From: Psychrobacter sp. NZS113
GTDB taxonomy: Bacteria > Pseudomonadota > Gammaproteobacteria > Pseudomonadales > Moraxellaceae
Length of the DNA stretch: 64,000 nucleotides
Direction: 5' to 3'
Assembly (NCBI RefSeq): GCF_015864825.1
Contig: NZ_JADYWL010000001.1
Location: 372,001-436,000 of the forward strand
Below, piece after piece: positions 44,850-53,946 of this stretch (the stretch's first letter is position 1; each line of letters starts with the position of its first letter). The notes below the pieces were generated by a model, which saw only the letters and a list, made by a program, of their open reading frames with translations, ran no database searches and had not been told where the DNA came from. Made by a program: the position numbers and the translations under genes.

Positions 44850-45230
44850 ATGAATGTTTCTATCAGTGGTCACCATATCAGCGTTACTGAAGCTATGGAC
44901 ATGGCAGTTCGTGAAAAGCTTGAGAAAGTAGAGCGTCACTTTGATCAGATACAAAGCATTAAGGTGATATTATCGTTAGACAACAGCGGTGCTAGTGATG
45001 GCGGTAAAAAAAGCCATAAAGCTGAAGCGATACTGCGAGTCTCAGGTCAAGAAATGTTTGTTCAAGCGTGTGAAGATGATATGTACAAAGCCATCAACGA
45101 AATGGCAGACAAACTTGATAGACAAGTGCGTAAATATAAAACTCGTCAAGAGCGTAAAAAGACTCAGGGTGCTGGACGTGATGAACGCTATGAAGACTTC
45201 ATGGTCGATGATGTAGCACCAGCCGTTTAA
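44850..45230 (+). CDS. hpf: Ribosome hibernation promoting factor (short type)
   Basis: 126-residue HPF/YfiA family protein, started at ATG 44850 with AAAGGA at 44837-44842; an in-frame ATG at 44772 has no ribosome site. It binds the 30S A/P-site region and promotes 100S dimers in stationary phase. The pattern MNVSISGHHISVTEAMDMAVREKLEKVERHFDQI, KVILSLD, HKAEAILRVSGQEMFVQACEDDMYKAINEMADKLDRQVRKYK is the family core; a 25-residue tail (KTQGAGRDERYEDFM) follows. It lacks the long-form C-terminal dimerisation domain. Location next to rpoN is conserved in proteobacteria. Confidence 0.95.
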   Translation: MNVSISGHHISVTEAMDMAVREKLEKVERHFDQIQSIKVILSLDNSGASDGGKKSHKAEAILRVSGQEMFVQACEDDMYKAINEMADKLDRQVRKYKTRQERKKTQGAGRDERYEDFMVDDVAPAV

Positions 45231-45371
45231 TTCGATGAGGTTTGGTAGATATCGTATTTAATAAGTATTGGCTGACCAAATAATAATAAATAGTATAGAT
45301 AGCCAATAGTATAGACAGTCATATGAGTTACATTTGATTCTACTAAACTGAAGTCAGAATACACAAAAAGG

Positions 45372-45410
45372 AAAAAGGCCTCAAACGTATCATGCGTTGA
45401 GGCCTTTTTT
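45372..45410. terminator. Terminator after hpf
   Basis: Hairpin built on AAAAAGGCCTCAA and TTGAGGCCTTTTTT; symmetrical, so also able to stop minus-strand transcription coming from thiS. Confidence 0.92.
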
Positions 45411-45578
45411 AGTACTAATATCAAGAAATAAGAGTATCAGTAAGTCTATTCATTAATCAAAACTACTGATAGTCTTTTTGAAAGTTTGGTTATAAGCCAA
45501 ATGAAACCAGTATTTTATTCAACAAACTAAGCGAATTACACTCAGTCTATTTAATCTACGATAAGTAAACTGCAGTGA

Positions 45579-45779
45579 CTAGCCGCCACCAACTGCTTGT
45601 ACTACTTCAATGTTCATGCCCTCAACGATACGTAGCTGACTCAGTTCGCTCTTTGGAATAAGCTCACCCTCTACTTCTACAGCATAGCGACCTTGGCTAA
45701 GTCCAAGCTCATTGATGACCAGTTGTACGGTCTGATGAGTGGTCTGTAGTTTTTTGCCATTGACACTAATGTTGCTCAT
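45579..45779 (-). CDS. thiS: Sulfur carrier protein ThiS
   Basis: 66 residues, the same length as E. coli ThiS. The ubiquitin-like fold ends in the required Gly-Gly (VQAVGGG), where ThiF adenylates and sulphur is loaded as thiocarboxylate for thiazole synthesis by ThiG. Seen: MSNISVNGKKLQ, VQLVINELGLSQGRYAVEVEGELIPKSE. The usual partner thiG is not adjacent in the window. AGGAGCAT precedes the ATG on the coding strand. Confidence 0.92.
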   Translation of the reverse strand: MSNISVNGKKLQTTHQTVQLVINELGLSQGRYAVEVEGELIPKSELSQLRIVEGMNIEVVQAVGGG

Positions 45780-45851
45780 TATATGCTCCTAAATGATGTA
45801 AAATTATTTTGGACAGCATAAGTACCAACCGCATTACATTTGCTGTTTATA

Positions 45852-46223
45852 TTATTTTTGAGTGTTTGTTTTGAATGCTGATAGCGCCAGACACAACCAT
45901 CCTGCGATCATTAGCACACCACCGATAGGCGTAATCGCTCCAAACCAAAGTGGTGCGCCAAGTGTCATAGCATACAGACTACCGGAAAATATTATAATGC
46001 CAATCTGTAATAGCCATGCAGTCGTTTGAGTGACGTATTTGAGGCGTATTAACAGACCCACCAGTAACAAGCCGAGCGCATGTACTAACAAATACAATGT
46101 TGCCGTATGCCACCACTCGAGTTGCTGAGGACTAGCTATGTTTTTCAGACCATGCGCCCCAAATGCACCTAACGCAACGGCGATAGCCATATTAATCGCC
46201 GCAATACCTACCCAATTTAACAT
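45852..46223 (-). CDS. DUF423 family membrane protein
   Basis: 123-residue inner-membrane protein with four predicted helices. The family pattern is clear: N-terminal AINMAIAVALGAFGAHGLK, WWHTATLYLLVHALGLLLVG, GIIIFSGSLYAMTLGAPLWFGAITPIGGVLMIAGWLCLAL. Function unknown (YgdD-like). It lies between thiS and rpoH on the same strand. Confidence 0.9.
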   Translation of the reverse strand: MLNWVGIAAINMAIAVALGAFGAHGLKNIASPQQLEWWHTATLYLLVHALGLLLVGLLIRLKYVTQTTAWLLQIGIIIFSGSLYAMTLGAPLWFGAITPIGGVLMIAGWLCLALSAFKTNTQK

Positions 46224-46269
46224 GGCATACTCATATTATTTAAAAACGGTCGCTACTACAAAATAACGG

Positions 46270-47295
46270 CTATTGAATATCATCCGGCAAGATAACGCTA
46301 TCGATAGTCATTGCATCACGAATTTTATCCATGGCGTTCTTCTCAATCTGGCGAACGCGTTCTGCCGAGATAGAGTAGACGGCTGCTAACTCATGCAAGG
46401 TTGATTTTTGCTCAGAGAGCCAGCGTTGCTCAACGATATCACGTGATCGATCGTCTAAGGTTCCCATTGCCGCTATTAATGCTGAAGAATTGTTTTCTTC
46501 CCAGTCAGCTTCTTCCAATTGTTCAGCAGGATCAATACCATCTTCTAAGAACAACTGCGGTGCATAGCGCCCGTCGTCATCATCGCTCGATTGCGCTTCA
46601 AACGAGGCATCATAGGAGGTAAGTCGTGATTCCATCTCTAACACTTGCTTACGCGTGACATTCAAGTCATTTGCAATCGCATCTGCTTCTTCTAGCGTTA
46701 GCTGATTGTTTGTCTTTTTGAGACTACGTAAATTAAAGAATAGTTTACGGTGTGCTTTAGTAGTCGCTACCTTCACGATACGCCAGTTGCGAATGACAAA
46801 CTCGTGAATTTCCGCTTTAATCCAATGCACCGCAAACGATACCAAGCGAACGCCTTTATTGGGATCAAAGCGTTTTACTGCTTTCATTAGTCCCAAATTA
46901 CCTTCTTGAATTAAATCGGCTTGTGGCAGACCATAGCCTGAGTAACTGCGGGCAATGTGAATCACAAAACGCAGATGTGACATGACGAGCAGACGTGCCG
47001 CCTCCACATCACCTTCGTCATAATAACGATGCGCCAGCTCTTGCTCTTGTACTGGCGTCAAAATTGGAATTTGATGGACGGTATTGATGTACGCACCTAG
47101 ATTAACCCCAGGCGCTGAAAGATGCGTTGGCATTGCCGGTACCAAATCACGAGTACTGGTATCAACTAGCGCTTCCGCGTCATAAGGTGGTCGCTGTGCC
47201 GCAGCTTTTAATGCTGCATCACGTGCTTCGTTTTTTACAGGTGCTGCATCGTCTTTTTTACTCGTTTTTGCAGCATCATTAGCAGTGTTAGCCAT
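46270..47295 (-). CDS. rpoH: RNA polymerase sigma-32 (heat shock) factor
   Basis: 341-residue sigma factor from the ATG at 47293-47295 (MANTANDAAK), preceded by AAGGTCAAG on the coding strand; the open frame to 47325 is not preferred. The RpoH signature HRKLFFNLRSLKK is intact, as are region 2 (GYGLPQADLIQEGNLGLMKAVKRFDPNKGVRLVSFAVHWIKAEIHEFVIRNWRIVKVAT) and region 4 (DRSRDIVEQRWLSEQKSTLHELAAVYSISAERVRQIEKNAMDKIR). It controls chaperone and protease genes. An Ala/Lys-rich N-terminal tail of about 50 residues exceeds E. coli RpoH (284). Its usual neighbours ftsEX are not present. Confidence 0.96.
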   Translation of the reverse strand: MANTANDAAKTSKKDDAAPVKNEARDAALKAAAQRPPYDAEALVDTSTRDLVPAMPTHLSAPGVNLGAYINTVHQIPILTPVQEQELAHRYYDEGDVEAARLLVMSHLRFVIHIARSYSGYGLPQADLIQEGNLGLMKAVKRFDPNKGVRLVSFAVHWIKAEIHEFVIRNWRIVKVATTKAHRKLFFNLRSLKKTNNQLTLEEADAIANDLNVTRKQVLEMESRLTSYDASFEAQSSDDDDGRYAPQLFLEDGIDPAEQLEEADWEENNSSALIAAMGTLDDRSRDIVEQRWLSEQKSTLHELAAVYSISAERVRQIEKNAMDKIRDAMTIDSVILPDDIQ

Positions 47296-47374
47296 ATTCT
47301 TGACCTTGATTAAATAGTGACGCAAATAGTAAGATAAAAATATTTATAGTTGTAATTGTAAAGGATAGCGACGC

Positions 47375-47833
47375 TTAGTTGCTATCAGTTTTGGTAATGA
47401 TGAAGTGATATATTGTATCGAAACGCTGTGATGGTGTGCTATCAGTTGCCTGTTGACTGGTAACGCTATTGATGGTCAGTAGCAGTCGATTGGTCGTGTC
47501 TGTTTGCTTACTTTGTCGACAGAAAGCAGCGATATCTGCTTGTGAGTTGGCATCAGTTGCGACCACATATAACGATTCACCAGTTGCGACATCTCGTAAT
47601 GCTACTTTGGTTTTTAAAAGCGGCATTGGACAAGCAAGCCCACGTCCATCGACGAAACGTACAATGTTAATAGAAGATTGCTTAGCATCTGCTTCGTTAT
47701 TTGAATCAATATCGTTCGCCGATAGCAATGCTAGTAGGTTATTAATATTTTGTTGCTCAGCACCAGAGAGTTTTTCTGATAAGTTTATGAAATCAGGCGC
47801 ATGGGTGATGGTGGACTGGCTATCAACAGACAT
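47375..47833 (-). CDS. TusA/SirA-family sulfur-transfer protein
   Basis: 152 residues with the TusA signature VDGRGLACPMPLLKTKVAL (Cys in the CPMPL motif carries persulphide in the family), then SLYVVATDANSQADIAAFCRQSKQ. It differs from E. coli TusA (81 residues) by an N-terminal helical tail of about 55 residues and a C-terminal tail. Family members move sulphur to tRNA thiolation, molybdopterin or selenium pathways; the partner here is unknown. It is 79 bp upstream of rpoH. Confidence 0.82.
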   Translation of the reverse strand: MSVDSQSTITHAPDFINLSEKLSGAEQQNINNLLALLSANDIDSNNEADAKQSSINIVRFVDGRGLACPMPLLKTKVALRDVATGESLYVVATDANSQADIAAFCRQSKQTDTTNRLLLTINSVTSQQATDSTPSQRFDTIYHFIITKTDSN

Positions 47834-48180
47834 AAAACAACCCTTATAAATACCAATACTTTGGTTTGTAATACTATTTGTATTCTCAATAGTTGGCTTT
47901 CAAGCATTGTTGATTTTAAGACTTTTTTATTGAATACCTTATGCTTGATAGCGACGTAAACCTATTGTTGTAACTGCCATTATAGCAAAAAGCTGGGGTG
48001 CAATTGAGTTGAATATAGTCAACTCAACATTCGGTTCATTAGAATTACACAGTCATGTTGCGCAATAGTGACACGCCGCTTAGTTATTGGTAGTCATATA
48101 TATACTAGAATTGACCTTATATGTACAAGCTCGTATAGTCGAGAAGATGTTGTCATCACTTAACTGCATAGGATAAGCAT
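47834..48180. other. Divergent spacer before the M48 protease gene
   Basis: 347 bp between the TusA-like gene and the M48 protease gene; contains a TTGAGTTGAATATAGTCAACTCAA imperfect dyad (48005-48028), otherwise no gene or promoter I can support. Confidence 0.4.
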
Positions 48181-49899
48181 TTGTATCACTCTAATAGACA
48201 ATCGATGCTTGATAGCGCAGCCATGAATCACTCAAATAAGCATGTGGTCGCCGCACCTTCGTTTGGGCGGGTGTCGTTGTTGTGCGAGCGAAAAAAGAGC
48301 GCTCTGTCTATAGCGGTATCGAGCATGTTTATATTAGGGATTTCAACAGCCTTATTGATGGCCACAACGGTTGCCAATAGTAGTGAATGGAACAGTAGTA
48401 ATAATAGTAGTGGCCAAACGTCACAATACAATTATAACTCATGGCAATCCACGGACTCCAAAGATTTAGACTTGCCTAACTTGCGAGGTCAGGGCTTGAG
48501 CTTCGCTGAGCAGTATCAAAATAAGCTACTAGGCGAATGGTCACTACGAAATATCAATGGTGGCGTTAAGATGGAGCACGATCCTTGGATTCAGGAAACG
48601 CTCAAAGACATGACTTGGCGTCTGAATGCTCAAGCACGGCAGCAAGCATTAATGGGCTTGGTAATTATCGATAATCCGAGTATCAACGCTTTTGCAGCTC
48701 CAGGTGGTGTTATCGGTCTAAATACAGGCACAATATTAGCCGCCAGTAGTATGGACGAGCTTGCTAGTGTGGTAGCGCATGAAGTGGCACACATTAGCCA
48801 GCATCATTATGAGAGCGGCACTGATGAGCGCAGCAAAGCATTGCTCATGCAAGTAGGTGGCATGCTAGCAGCAATTGCTGCATCAGCAATCGATGGTGAT
48901 GCAGCGACAGCTGTTTTGATGGGTAGTCAAACCGCTACGATGAACAGTAGCATGGCATTTAGCCGCAGTAATGAGCGCGAGGCTGATCGAATAGGGATGC
49001 AAATCATGACCCAAGCCGGTTATGACCCAAGAGCGATGCCACGGTTTTTTGCCACCATGAATCAACGAAGTCAGCTCAATAAAGTTGAAAACCAGTTTTT
49101 GCCAAGTTTTGTTATGTCCCATCCACTGAGTAATGAGCGTTTGAGTGATTCACAAAGTCGCGCGCAGAGTTATCCTTCACTATCGCTAAACCAGCAGCAA
49201 CGACATCAAGCATTGTTTGATTTGCTCTATTGGCGTGTGCAGATTACTGGTAAGCATGCTTCTGAGACCGTATTGACGACTGCTGCAAAGAATAGTGTCG
49301 GTGCCAAATTGGCTTTGATGCACTGGTATAGTGAACAGCAACGTTTTACAGATGCTAACAAGCTACTGGCTGAAATCGATGCATTATCAGCGACACAGCG
49401 TCAAACACTAGAGCCTTTATTGTCAATTACCCACAGCTATATGCTAACGGAACAAGGTAAGTGGTCAGAAGCTGCACAAATTTTAGAAAGCCAGCAGCTA
49501 CTTTATCCTGAGCGTCGCGACTTACGACTCTACTTAGCGGAAGCACTCACCAATAGTAACCAGCCGACACAAGCACAAGCATTGCTCAAACCACTAACCG
49601 AGCAGCAGCCAAGCGATCGTTATGCTTGGCAAAGTCTACAACTGGCCAACGAAAAGTTGGCTAAAACCACGACTTCACCGCAGTTGGCCAATATTGCCAC
49701 TATCAATGCATTACGTTACCGCAGTCAAGATCAGCTATGGAGTAATCGCTACGAAAGTGCGCTCATATCGCTGACACAAGCCAAGCAACTGACGGAACAA
49801 TTGCAGAATACACCGCAAGCCAATAGTGCTCGGCCGCTTTTAGCTAATATTAATGCAGAACTCAAAGCAGTAAAAACCGCCAAAGACTTTAAGCCTTAG
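48181..49899 (+). CDS. bepA: M48-family metalloprotease with TPR tail (BepA-like)
   Basis: 572 residues if the TTG at 48181 is used; AGGA at 48170-48173 lies 7 nt upstream and supports it, while the ATGs at 48205 and 48223 have no ribosome site. A hydrophobic export signal at about 45-65 precedes the mature part. The peptidase has VVAHEVAHISQHHYESG (HExxH zinc motif), and SNEREADRIGMQIM provides the third ligand Glu. After residue 330 come TPR-like helices (ALMHWYSEQQRFTDANKLLAEID). This is the BepA/YfgC layout, a periplasmic protease and chaperone for outer-membrane proteins such as LptD. The gene name is by layout. Confidence 0.88.
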   Translation: MYHSNRQSMLDSAAMNHSNKHVVAAPSFGRVSLLCERKKSALSIAVSSMFILGISTALLMATTVANSSEWNSSNNSSGQTSQYNYNSWQSTDSKDLDLPNLRGQGLSFAEQYQNKLLGEWSLRNINGGVKMEHDPWIQETLKDMTWRLNAQARQQALMGLVIIDNPSINAFAAPGGVIGLNTGTILAASSMDELASVVAHEVAHISQHHYESGTDERSKALLMQVGGMLAAIAASAIDGDAATAVLMGSQTATMNSSMAFSRSNEREADRIGMQIMTQAGYDPRAMPRFFATMNQRSQLNKVENQFLPSFVMSHPLSNERLSDSQSRAQSYPSLSLNQQQRHQALFDLLYWRVQITGKHASETVLTTAAKNSVGAKLALMHWYSEQQRFTDANKLLAEIDALSATQRQTLEPLLSITHSYMLTEQGKWSEAAQILESQQLLYPERRDLRLYLAEALTNSNQPTQAQALLKPLTEQQPSDRYAWQSLQLANEKLAKTTTSPQLANIATINALRYRSQDQLWSNRYESALISLTQAKQLTEQLQNTPQANSARPLLANINAELKAVKTAKDFKP

Positions 49900-49955
49900 G
49901 CGGTTATTTTTACTTTTACAGACAGACAGACAAACCTACCAATCAACAGCAGATG

Positions 49956-50405
49956 CTAACCTTGTAGGGCGTCTTTTACCAGTTTAGAGATGAGAGCTGG
50001 ATCTGCACGGCCTGCAGTTTTGTTCTTTAGTACACCCATTACGCTACCCATATCACGCATAGATGTTGCACCTTGCTCAGCGATTTCAGCGTTGACTAAA
50101 GCAGCCACTTCATCATCGTTCATTTGTTTGGGCATAAACCCATTGATAATATCAATCTCAAACTGCTCTTTGGTCGCTAAGTCATCACGGTTGTTTTCTG
50201 TAAAGATAGTGAGTGACTCTTGACGCTGTTTCAATTGCTTTTGTAATACCTCTAATACTTGTGCGTCATCTAGCTCTATCCGGCGGTCAATCTCAATTTG
50301 CTTGATGACTGCTTGTACGTTACGCAATACTTTAACGCGCTCAAGCTCACGCGCTTTCATAGATACTTTGATGCTGTCTGATAAAGTTTGTTTGAGTTGA
50401 CTCAT
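49956..50405 (-). CDS. yqeY: GatB/YqeY domain-containing protein
   Basis: 149-residue YqeY-family protein: LKQTLSDSIKVSMKARELERVKVLRNVQAVIKQIEIDRR, then a helical C-terminal domain related to the tail of GatB (FMPKQMNDDEVAALVNAEIAEQGATSMRDMGSVMGVLKNKTAGRADPALISKLVK). It may act on tRNA, but the role is not established. It lies downstream of rpsU, the usual neighbour in proteobacteria. Confidence 0.93.
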   Translation of the reverse strand: MSQLKQTLSDSIKVSMKARELERVKVLRNVQAVIKQIEIDRRIELDDAQVLEVLQKQLKQRQESLTIFTENNRDDLATKEQFEIDIINGFMPKQMNDDEVAALVNAEIAEQGATSMRDMGSVMGVLKNKTAGRADPALISKLVKDALQG

Positions 50406-50471
50406 TGTTATTATCCTTATTCGTTAAGAGTTATTTATTCAAATTTTGAGCAATAATAAAAATTGTAGCAT

Positions 50472-50509
50472 AAAAAACGCCACTGATATCAATGGATAAC
50501 AGTGGCGTT
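50472..50509 (-). terminator. Terminator after rpsU
   Basis: Hairpin AACGCCACTG/CAGTGGCGTT (10-bp stem) followed on the minus strand by six T. Confidence 0.85.
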
Positions 50510-50545
50510 AATGTAGCACTTGTACTTAACTAATCTTATTATGGA

Positions 50546-50761
50546 TTAGTACATACGAGTAGTACGAATAGTTTCGCGTTGTAATTTCTTTTTATAACGC
50601 TTTACGGCAGCAGCTTTCTTACGCTTGCGTACTTGCGTTGGTTTTTCATAAAACTCACGCTTACGTACGTCTGACAATACACCAGCTTTTTCACATGAAC
50701 GTTTGAAACGACGGATAGCGATATCTACTGGTTCGTTTTCTTTAACCTTAACTGCAGGCAT
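50546..50761 (-). CDS. rpsU: 30S ribosomal protein S21
   Basis: 71 residues, the same as E. coli S21: [27 protein letters not shown], then a long basic helix ([18 protein letters not shown]) near the C-terminus. It is needed for initiation at 30S. GAGT before the ATG on the coding strand reads AAGGAGTC, a strong ribosome site. In this genome tsaD lies on the other side, reached by a divergent stretch with two inserted secreted-protein genes. Confidence 0.97.
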   Translation of the reverse strand: MPAVKVKENEPVDIAIRRFKRSCEKAGVLSDVRKREFYEKPTQVRKRKKAAAVKRYKKKLQRETIRTTRMY

Positions 50762-51170
50762 GAAGACTCCTTGATTAGGATGAGATATAAAGGCATTAGT
50801 TTGGCTGTGTATTAGTATTTAGTCGTAATATCTCAAGATTACAGACATCAGCTCAAACTAGGATAATCTTGTACATGAGCACAAGGGCAGGTATTTTAAT
50901 AAAAAATAGCAAGTAAGTCAATGAATTTGTTGTATTAATCCATATTTATCATTAAGTTGCAGGGTTTTTTGTTGATATAGAGTCAGTTTATTAGACAGCA
51001 TTAATGGTTTTAGTTAAATAAGAGTGACTATATAAGTTTGCTACAGAACATCATTATAAATAAAAAACCCTACTGTCTATAACGGTTTAGGTGGAGTTTA
51101 TGCTATGATAATTCCCATATTATAGTAAGCCTATGAACCGTTTTGTGTGTATTTTATTGAGGATGTTTGA
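50762..51170. other. Divergent spacer between rpsU and the acidic lipoprotein gene
   Basis: 409 bp; AT-rich, no ORF or repeat. AAAAAACCCTAC at 51064-51075 and TAGGTGGAGTTT at 51089-51100 do not pair into a clean hairpin. The promoters of rpsU and the lipoprotein gene must lie here but cannot be assigned by eye. Confidence 0.4.
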
Positions 51171-51539
51171 ATGAAAAAGACAGTATTAAATACAGCGTTA
51201 AGCAGCGCATTTATCGTCGCTTTTAGCTTTGGTGTTAGTGCTTGTGGTGGCGAAGAGCATGAAGAAGTAATGGCAGTAGATCGCGTTGATGAAGCGGCTG
51301 CACTTGCGATTGAAAATGCACCGGAAGCTGAAGACATGAAGTTTCCAGAAACAGCAGCGATGCCTGCGGCTGATGCAACTGCTACGGAAGCTGATGGCAC
51401 GGCCACTGCTGAAGAAGGAACGGATGCTACTGCTATGGTAGAAACAGCGATGGCAGACACAGCGACTGCAGCGGATAGCGCCGATGCTGACGCAGCAGCT
51501 ACTGACAGTGCCGAACCTGAAGCTGCCACCGCTGAATAA
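51171..51539 (+). CDS. Acidic low-complexity lipoprotein
   Basis: 122 residues: a signal MKKTVLNTALSSAFIVAFSFGVSAC with lipobox Cys25, then about 95 residues made almost only of Ala, Asp, Glu, Thr and a few Met, with runs like ATEADGTATAEEGTDATAM. The charge is strongly negative and there is no sign of a folded domain. The signal and linker resemble those of the cytochrome gene directly downstream, as if the two shared an origin or the protein were a spacer that lost its domain. Function unknown. Confidence 0.6.
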   Translation: MKKTVLNTALSSAFIVAFSFGVSACGGEEHEEVMAVDRVDEAAALAIENAPEAEDMKFPETAAMPAADATATEADGTATAEEGTDATAMVETAMADTATAADSADADAAATDSAEPEAATAE

Positions 51540-51630
51540 GTATTGATTCAATGATCATTTGGGCTGCCAAAAGTGATAAATAAGCTTTATCAGCAGCCAC
51601 CAATATAAAATATAGTATAGAGGTGTGATC

Positions 51631-52164
51631 ATGATGAATAAACGTCAGCGTATAAGCAAGCTTATGGCCTCTGTTATAGGTATTAGCGCATTATTAGCAC
51701 TGAGTGCTTGTAGTGGTGAGAATACGAGTACAGAAGAGGCATCTACTGCCAATGAACCTGCTGATACCACTGTAGCGGTCGCTGACACACCAGTTGCTGA
51801 ATCTGAAGTGACTAAGTCTGAAATTGCTGCGCCTGCACCAGAGACTAAATTAGAACCTGTCGAAGGGCCTGTTACTTCAGAAGAGTCGGTAGCAGAAGTT
51901 ACTGCTGAGCCTGAAGTATTGGCTGCTGATGCAGGCGCTAAGTTGTACGAGACAAACTGCAAAGCTTGTCATGAGGCTGGTTTACTCGATGCGCCAAAGT
52001 ATGGTGATAAAGCCGCATGGGCAGCGCGCCTTACCAAAGGCAAAGATACGCTACACTTGCACTCTGCTAAAGGCTTTAATAAAATGCCAGCGCAAGTCAC
52101 TGATAAGGTAAGTGAAGCACAGGTTTATGCGGCTGTAGATTACATGATTGCAGCGGTTAGCTGA
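51631..52164 (+). CDS. Lipid-anchored cytochrome c5-like protein
   Basis: 177 residues from ATG 51631; AGAGG at 51619-51623 is 7 nt upstream. The signal ends in LALSAC (lipobox), then a Thr/Glu/Pro-rich acidic linker of about 75 residues, then a c-type haem domain: LYETNCKACHEAGLLDAP with CxxCH at its start, and FNKMPAQ providing the axial Met. The pattern fits cytochrome c5/class I monohaem c in the periplasm, tethered on a long flexible arm. It may pass electrons to a terminal oxidase or peroxidase. Located between the acidic lipoprotein and tsaD. Confidence 0.88.
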   Translation: MMNKRQRISKLMASVIGISALLALSACSGENTSTEEASTANEPADTTVAVADTPVAESEVTKSEIAAPAPETKLEPVEGPVTSEESVAEVTAEPEVLAADAGAKLYETNCKACHEAGLLDAPKYGDKAAWAARLTKGKDTLHLHSAKGFNKMPAQVTDKVSEAQVYAAVDYMIAAVS

Positions 52165-52191
52165 TATTGACCATTGAAATTTGCTAAACTG

Positions 52192-52224
52192 ACCGTCATT
52201 GTGACTGACAATGGCGGTTTTTTT
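52192..52224 (+). terminator. Terminator after the cytochrome gene
   Basis: Hairpin ACCGTCATTGT/ACAATGGCGGT with loop GACTG and T-run. Confidence 0.85.
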
Positions 52225-52304
52225 GTGCATGTTTTTTCGCACATAAGCTCAGGCGAAAAACGCTGCAAAAGATGACACGCAGACAAAAGTATAAAGGCAA
52301 ACAT

Positions 52305-53363
52305 ATGAAAGTGTTGGGTTTAGAGACCTCTTGTGATGAGACTGGTCTAGCGATTTTTGATAGTGAGCAGATTTCAAGTGACAATCAAGGTTTAGTTGGT
52401 CAAGTGCTGTATTCACAAATAGAGCTACATGCCCTATATGGTGGTGTGGTGCCTGAGCTCGCTAGTCGCGATCATATTCGCAAACTGGTGCCTTTGCTTA
52501 ATGAGCTGTTAGATCAGTGTGACATGGAAAAAAGCGAGATTGACGCGATTGCCTATACCAAAGGGCCAGGGCTTATTGGCGCATTGATGACGGGTGCATT
52601 ATTTGGGCGTAGCTTGGCTTATGGCTTAGATATCCCTGCGATTGGCATCCACCATATGGAAGGCCATTTGTTGGCACCGCTGATGGGTGCAAACCCTCCG
52701 GCATTTCCTTTTGTGTCATTGCTCGTCTCTGGTGGACATACTTTGCTTATTGCTGCACGTGGGGTTGGGCAGTATGAGATATTGGGTGAGTCGATAGACG
52801 ATGCTGCGGGTGAGTGCTTTGATAAAGCAGCTAAAATGCTGGGCTTGCCATATCCTGGTGGTCCCAATATCGCTAAATTGGCTGAGACAGGCAATCAAAA
52901 CGCGTATAGCTTGCCCAGACCTATGCTACATCGTGGTTTGGACTTTTCCTTTAGCGGTATGAAAACAGCCGTGCATAACCTTATCAAGGATACCCCACAC
53001 TCAGGAGGCTCAGGAAATAGTGCCGAGAGTAATCCACAAGTACGCGCTGATATTGCCGCTAGCTTTCAACATGCAGTGGTCGATACACTAGTAAAAAAAT
53101 GCGTCAAAGCACTCAAGCGAGTAGATATGAGCCGCTTAGTCATTGCTGGCGGCGTCAGTGCCAATACTCATCTACGTGAAACGTTAGAAGCTGAGCTGGC
53201 CAAAATAAATGCAACGGTGCACTATGCACCGCCTGCATTATGTACCGATAATGGGGCAATGATTGCTTATGCCGGTTACGAGCGCTTGCAAGCAGGGCAG
53301 TCAGATGATTTGGCTGTTAGCTGTGTGCCACGTTGGCCGATGACAGAGTTGCCTGCGGTATAA
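52305..53363 (+). CDS. tsaD: tRNA N6-adenosine threonylcarbamoyltransferase
   Basis: 352 residues from ATG 52305; the frame is open from 52272 but the 11 extra residues are not conserved, and [14 protein letters not shown] is the standard start. It transfers the threonylcarbamoyl group to A37 of ANN-decoding tRNAs with TsaB and TsaE. Metal-binding His pair in [50 protein letters not shown], and [13 protein letters not shown] also fit. E. coli TsaD has 337 residues. It lies near rpsU as in most gammaproteobacteria. Confidence 0.97.
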   Translation: MKVLGLETSCDETGLAIFDSEQISSDNQGLVGQVLYSQIELHALYGGVVPELASRDHIRKLVPLLNELLDQCDMEKSEIDAIAYTKGPGLIGALMTGALFGRSLAYGLDIPAIGIHHMEGHLLAPLMGANPPAFPFVSLLVSGGHTLLIAARGVGQYEILGESIDDAAGECFDKAAKMLGLPYPGGPNIAKLAETGNQNAYSLPRPMLHRGLDFSFSGMKTAVHNLIKDTPHSGGSGNSAESNPQVRADIAASFQHAVVDTLVKKCVKALKRVDMSRLVIAGGVSANTHLRETLEAELAKINATVHYAPPALCTDNGAMIAYAGYERLQAGQSDDLAVSCVPRWPMTELPAV

Positions 53364-53444
53364 AGATGCTATTGATTGGGGCTTATGCCCATGTTTGTGC
53401 CCATGTTCATGCTCATGAAATCTATCTGAAGTAAGGATACCGCT

Positions 53445-53816
53445 ATGCAGTGGATTGCGATTGGTTTGGGCGCCGCATTTGGCGCGTGTTTGCGAGGGTG
53501 GCTTGCGCGCTTTAATCCGTTGCACCATTGGATACCGCTCGGTACATTGGGCGCGAATGTCTTGGGTGGGTTACTGATAGGGCTAGCGCTAGTATGGTTC
53601 GGACGAATGGGTACTGGCTTATCTGACAATGTGAGACTATTCGTCATCACTGGATTTTTAGGCGGATTGACGACGTTTAGCACTTTTAGCGCGGAGGTCT
53701 TTACCTTCGTCAATGACGGCCGTTTGCTGGCAGGATTGGCGCTTATCGGTTTACATGTGGGACTCACATTGCTAGCAACCGCGCTGGGATTTTACTTCTT
53801 TAAGTTGGTTTTGTAG
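53445..53816 (+). CDS. crcB: Fluoride ion channel CrcB/Fluc
   Basis: 123-residue inner-membrane protein with four helices. The pattern [30 protein letters not shown], and the [15 protein letters not shown] motif (the TTFSTFS pore stretch and the Na+ site) are those of the Fluc family, which exports fluoride. No fluoride riboswitch consensus was recognised in the 81 bp before it; the spacer instead has CCCATGTT repeats (53387-53417). The coding-strand AAGTAAGGA-like ribosome site precedes the ATG. Confidence 0.92.
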   Translation: MQWIAIGLGAAFGACLRGWLARFNPLHHWIPLGTLGANVLGGLLIGLALVWFGRMGTGLSDNVRLFVITGFLGGLTTFSTFSAEVFTFVNDGRLLAGLALIGLHVGLTLLATALGFYFFKLVL

Positions 53817-53946
53817 CCGTTGATAGATATTAATCGTTTGATGGTCTGTTATAGGTGGTTCCATGATAGCAGTCTAGTTTAAGTGGTCTGTTAATACGTT
53901 TGAGGGGTGAAATAGCTGGTTCCGCTAGGGTATACCTTTTTATTAA

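Noticed and set aside
51131-51551. Two long minus-strand frames opposite the acidic lipoprotein
   Set aside because: They are Ala/Ser/Val-rich mirror products of the low-complexity coding strand and lack start signals.
53364-53444. Fluoride riboswitch before crcB
   Set aside because: The short spacer contains CCCATGTT-type repeats and no match to the conserved riboswitch core.
53301-53528. Minus-strand frame with His/Gly/Lys repeats (HEHEHGHKHGHK) across the tsaD-crcB junction
   Set aside because: It is the reverse of the CATG-type repeats and overlaps two solid genes; no start signal.
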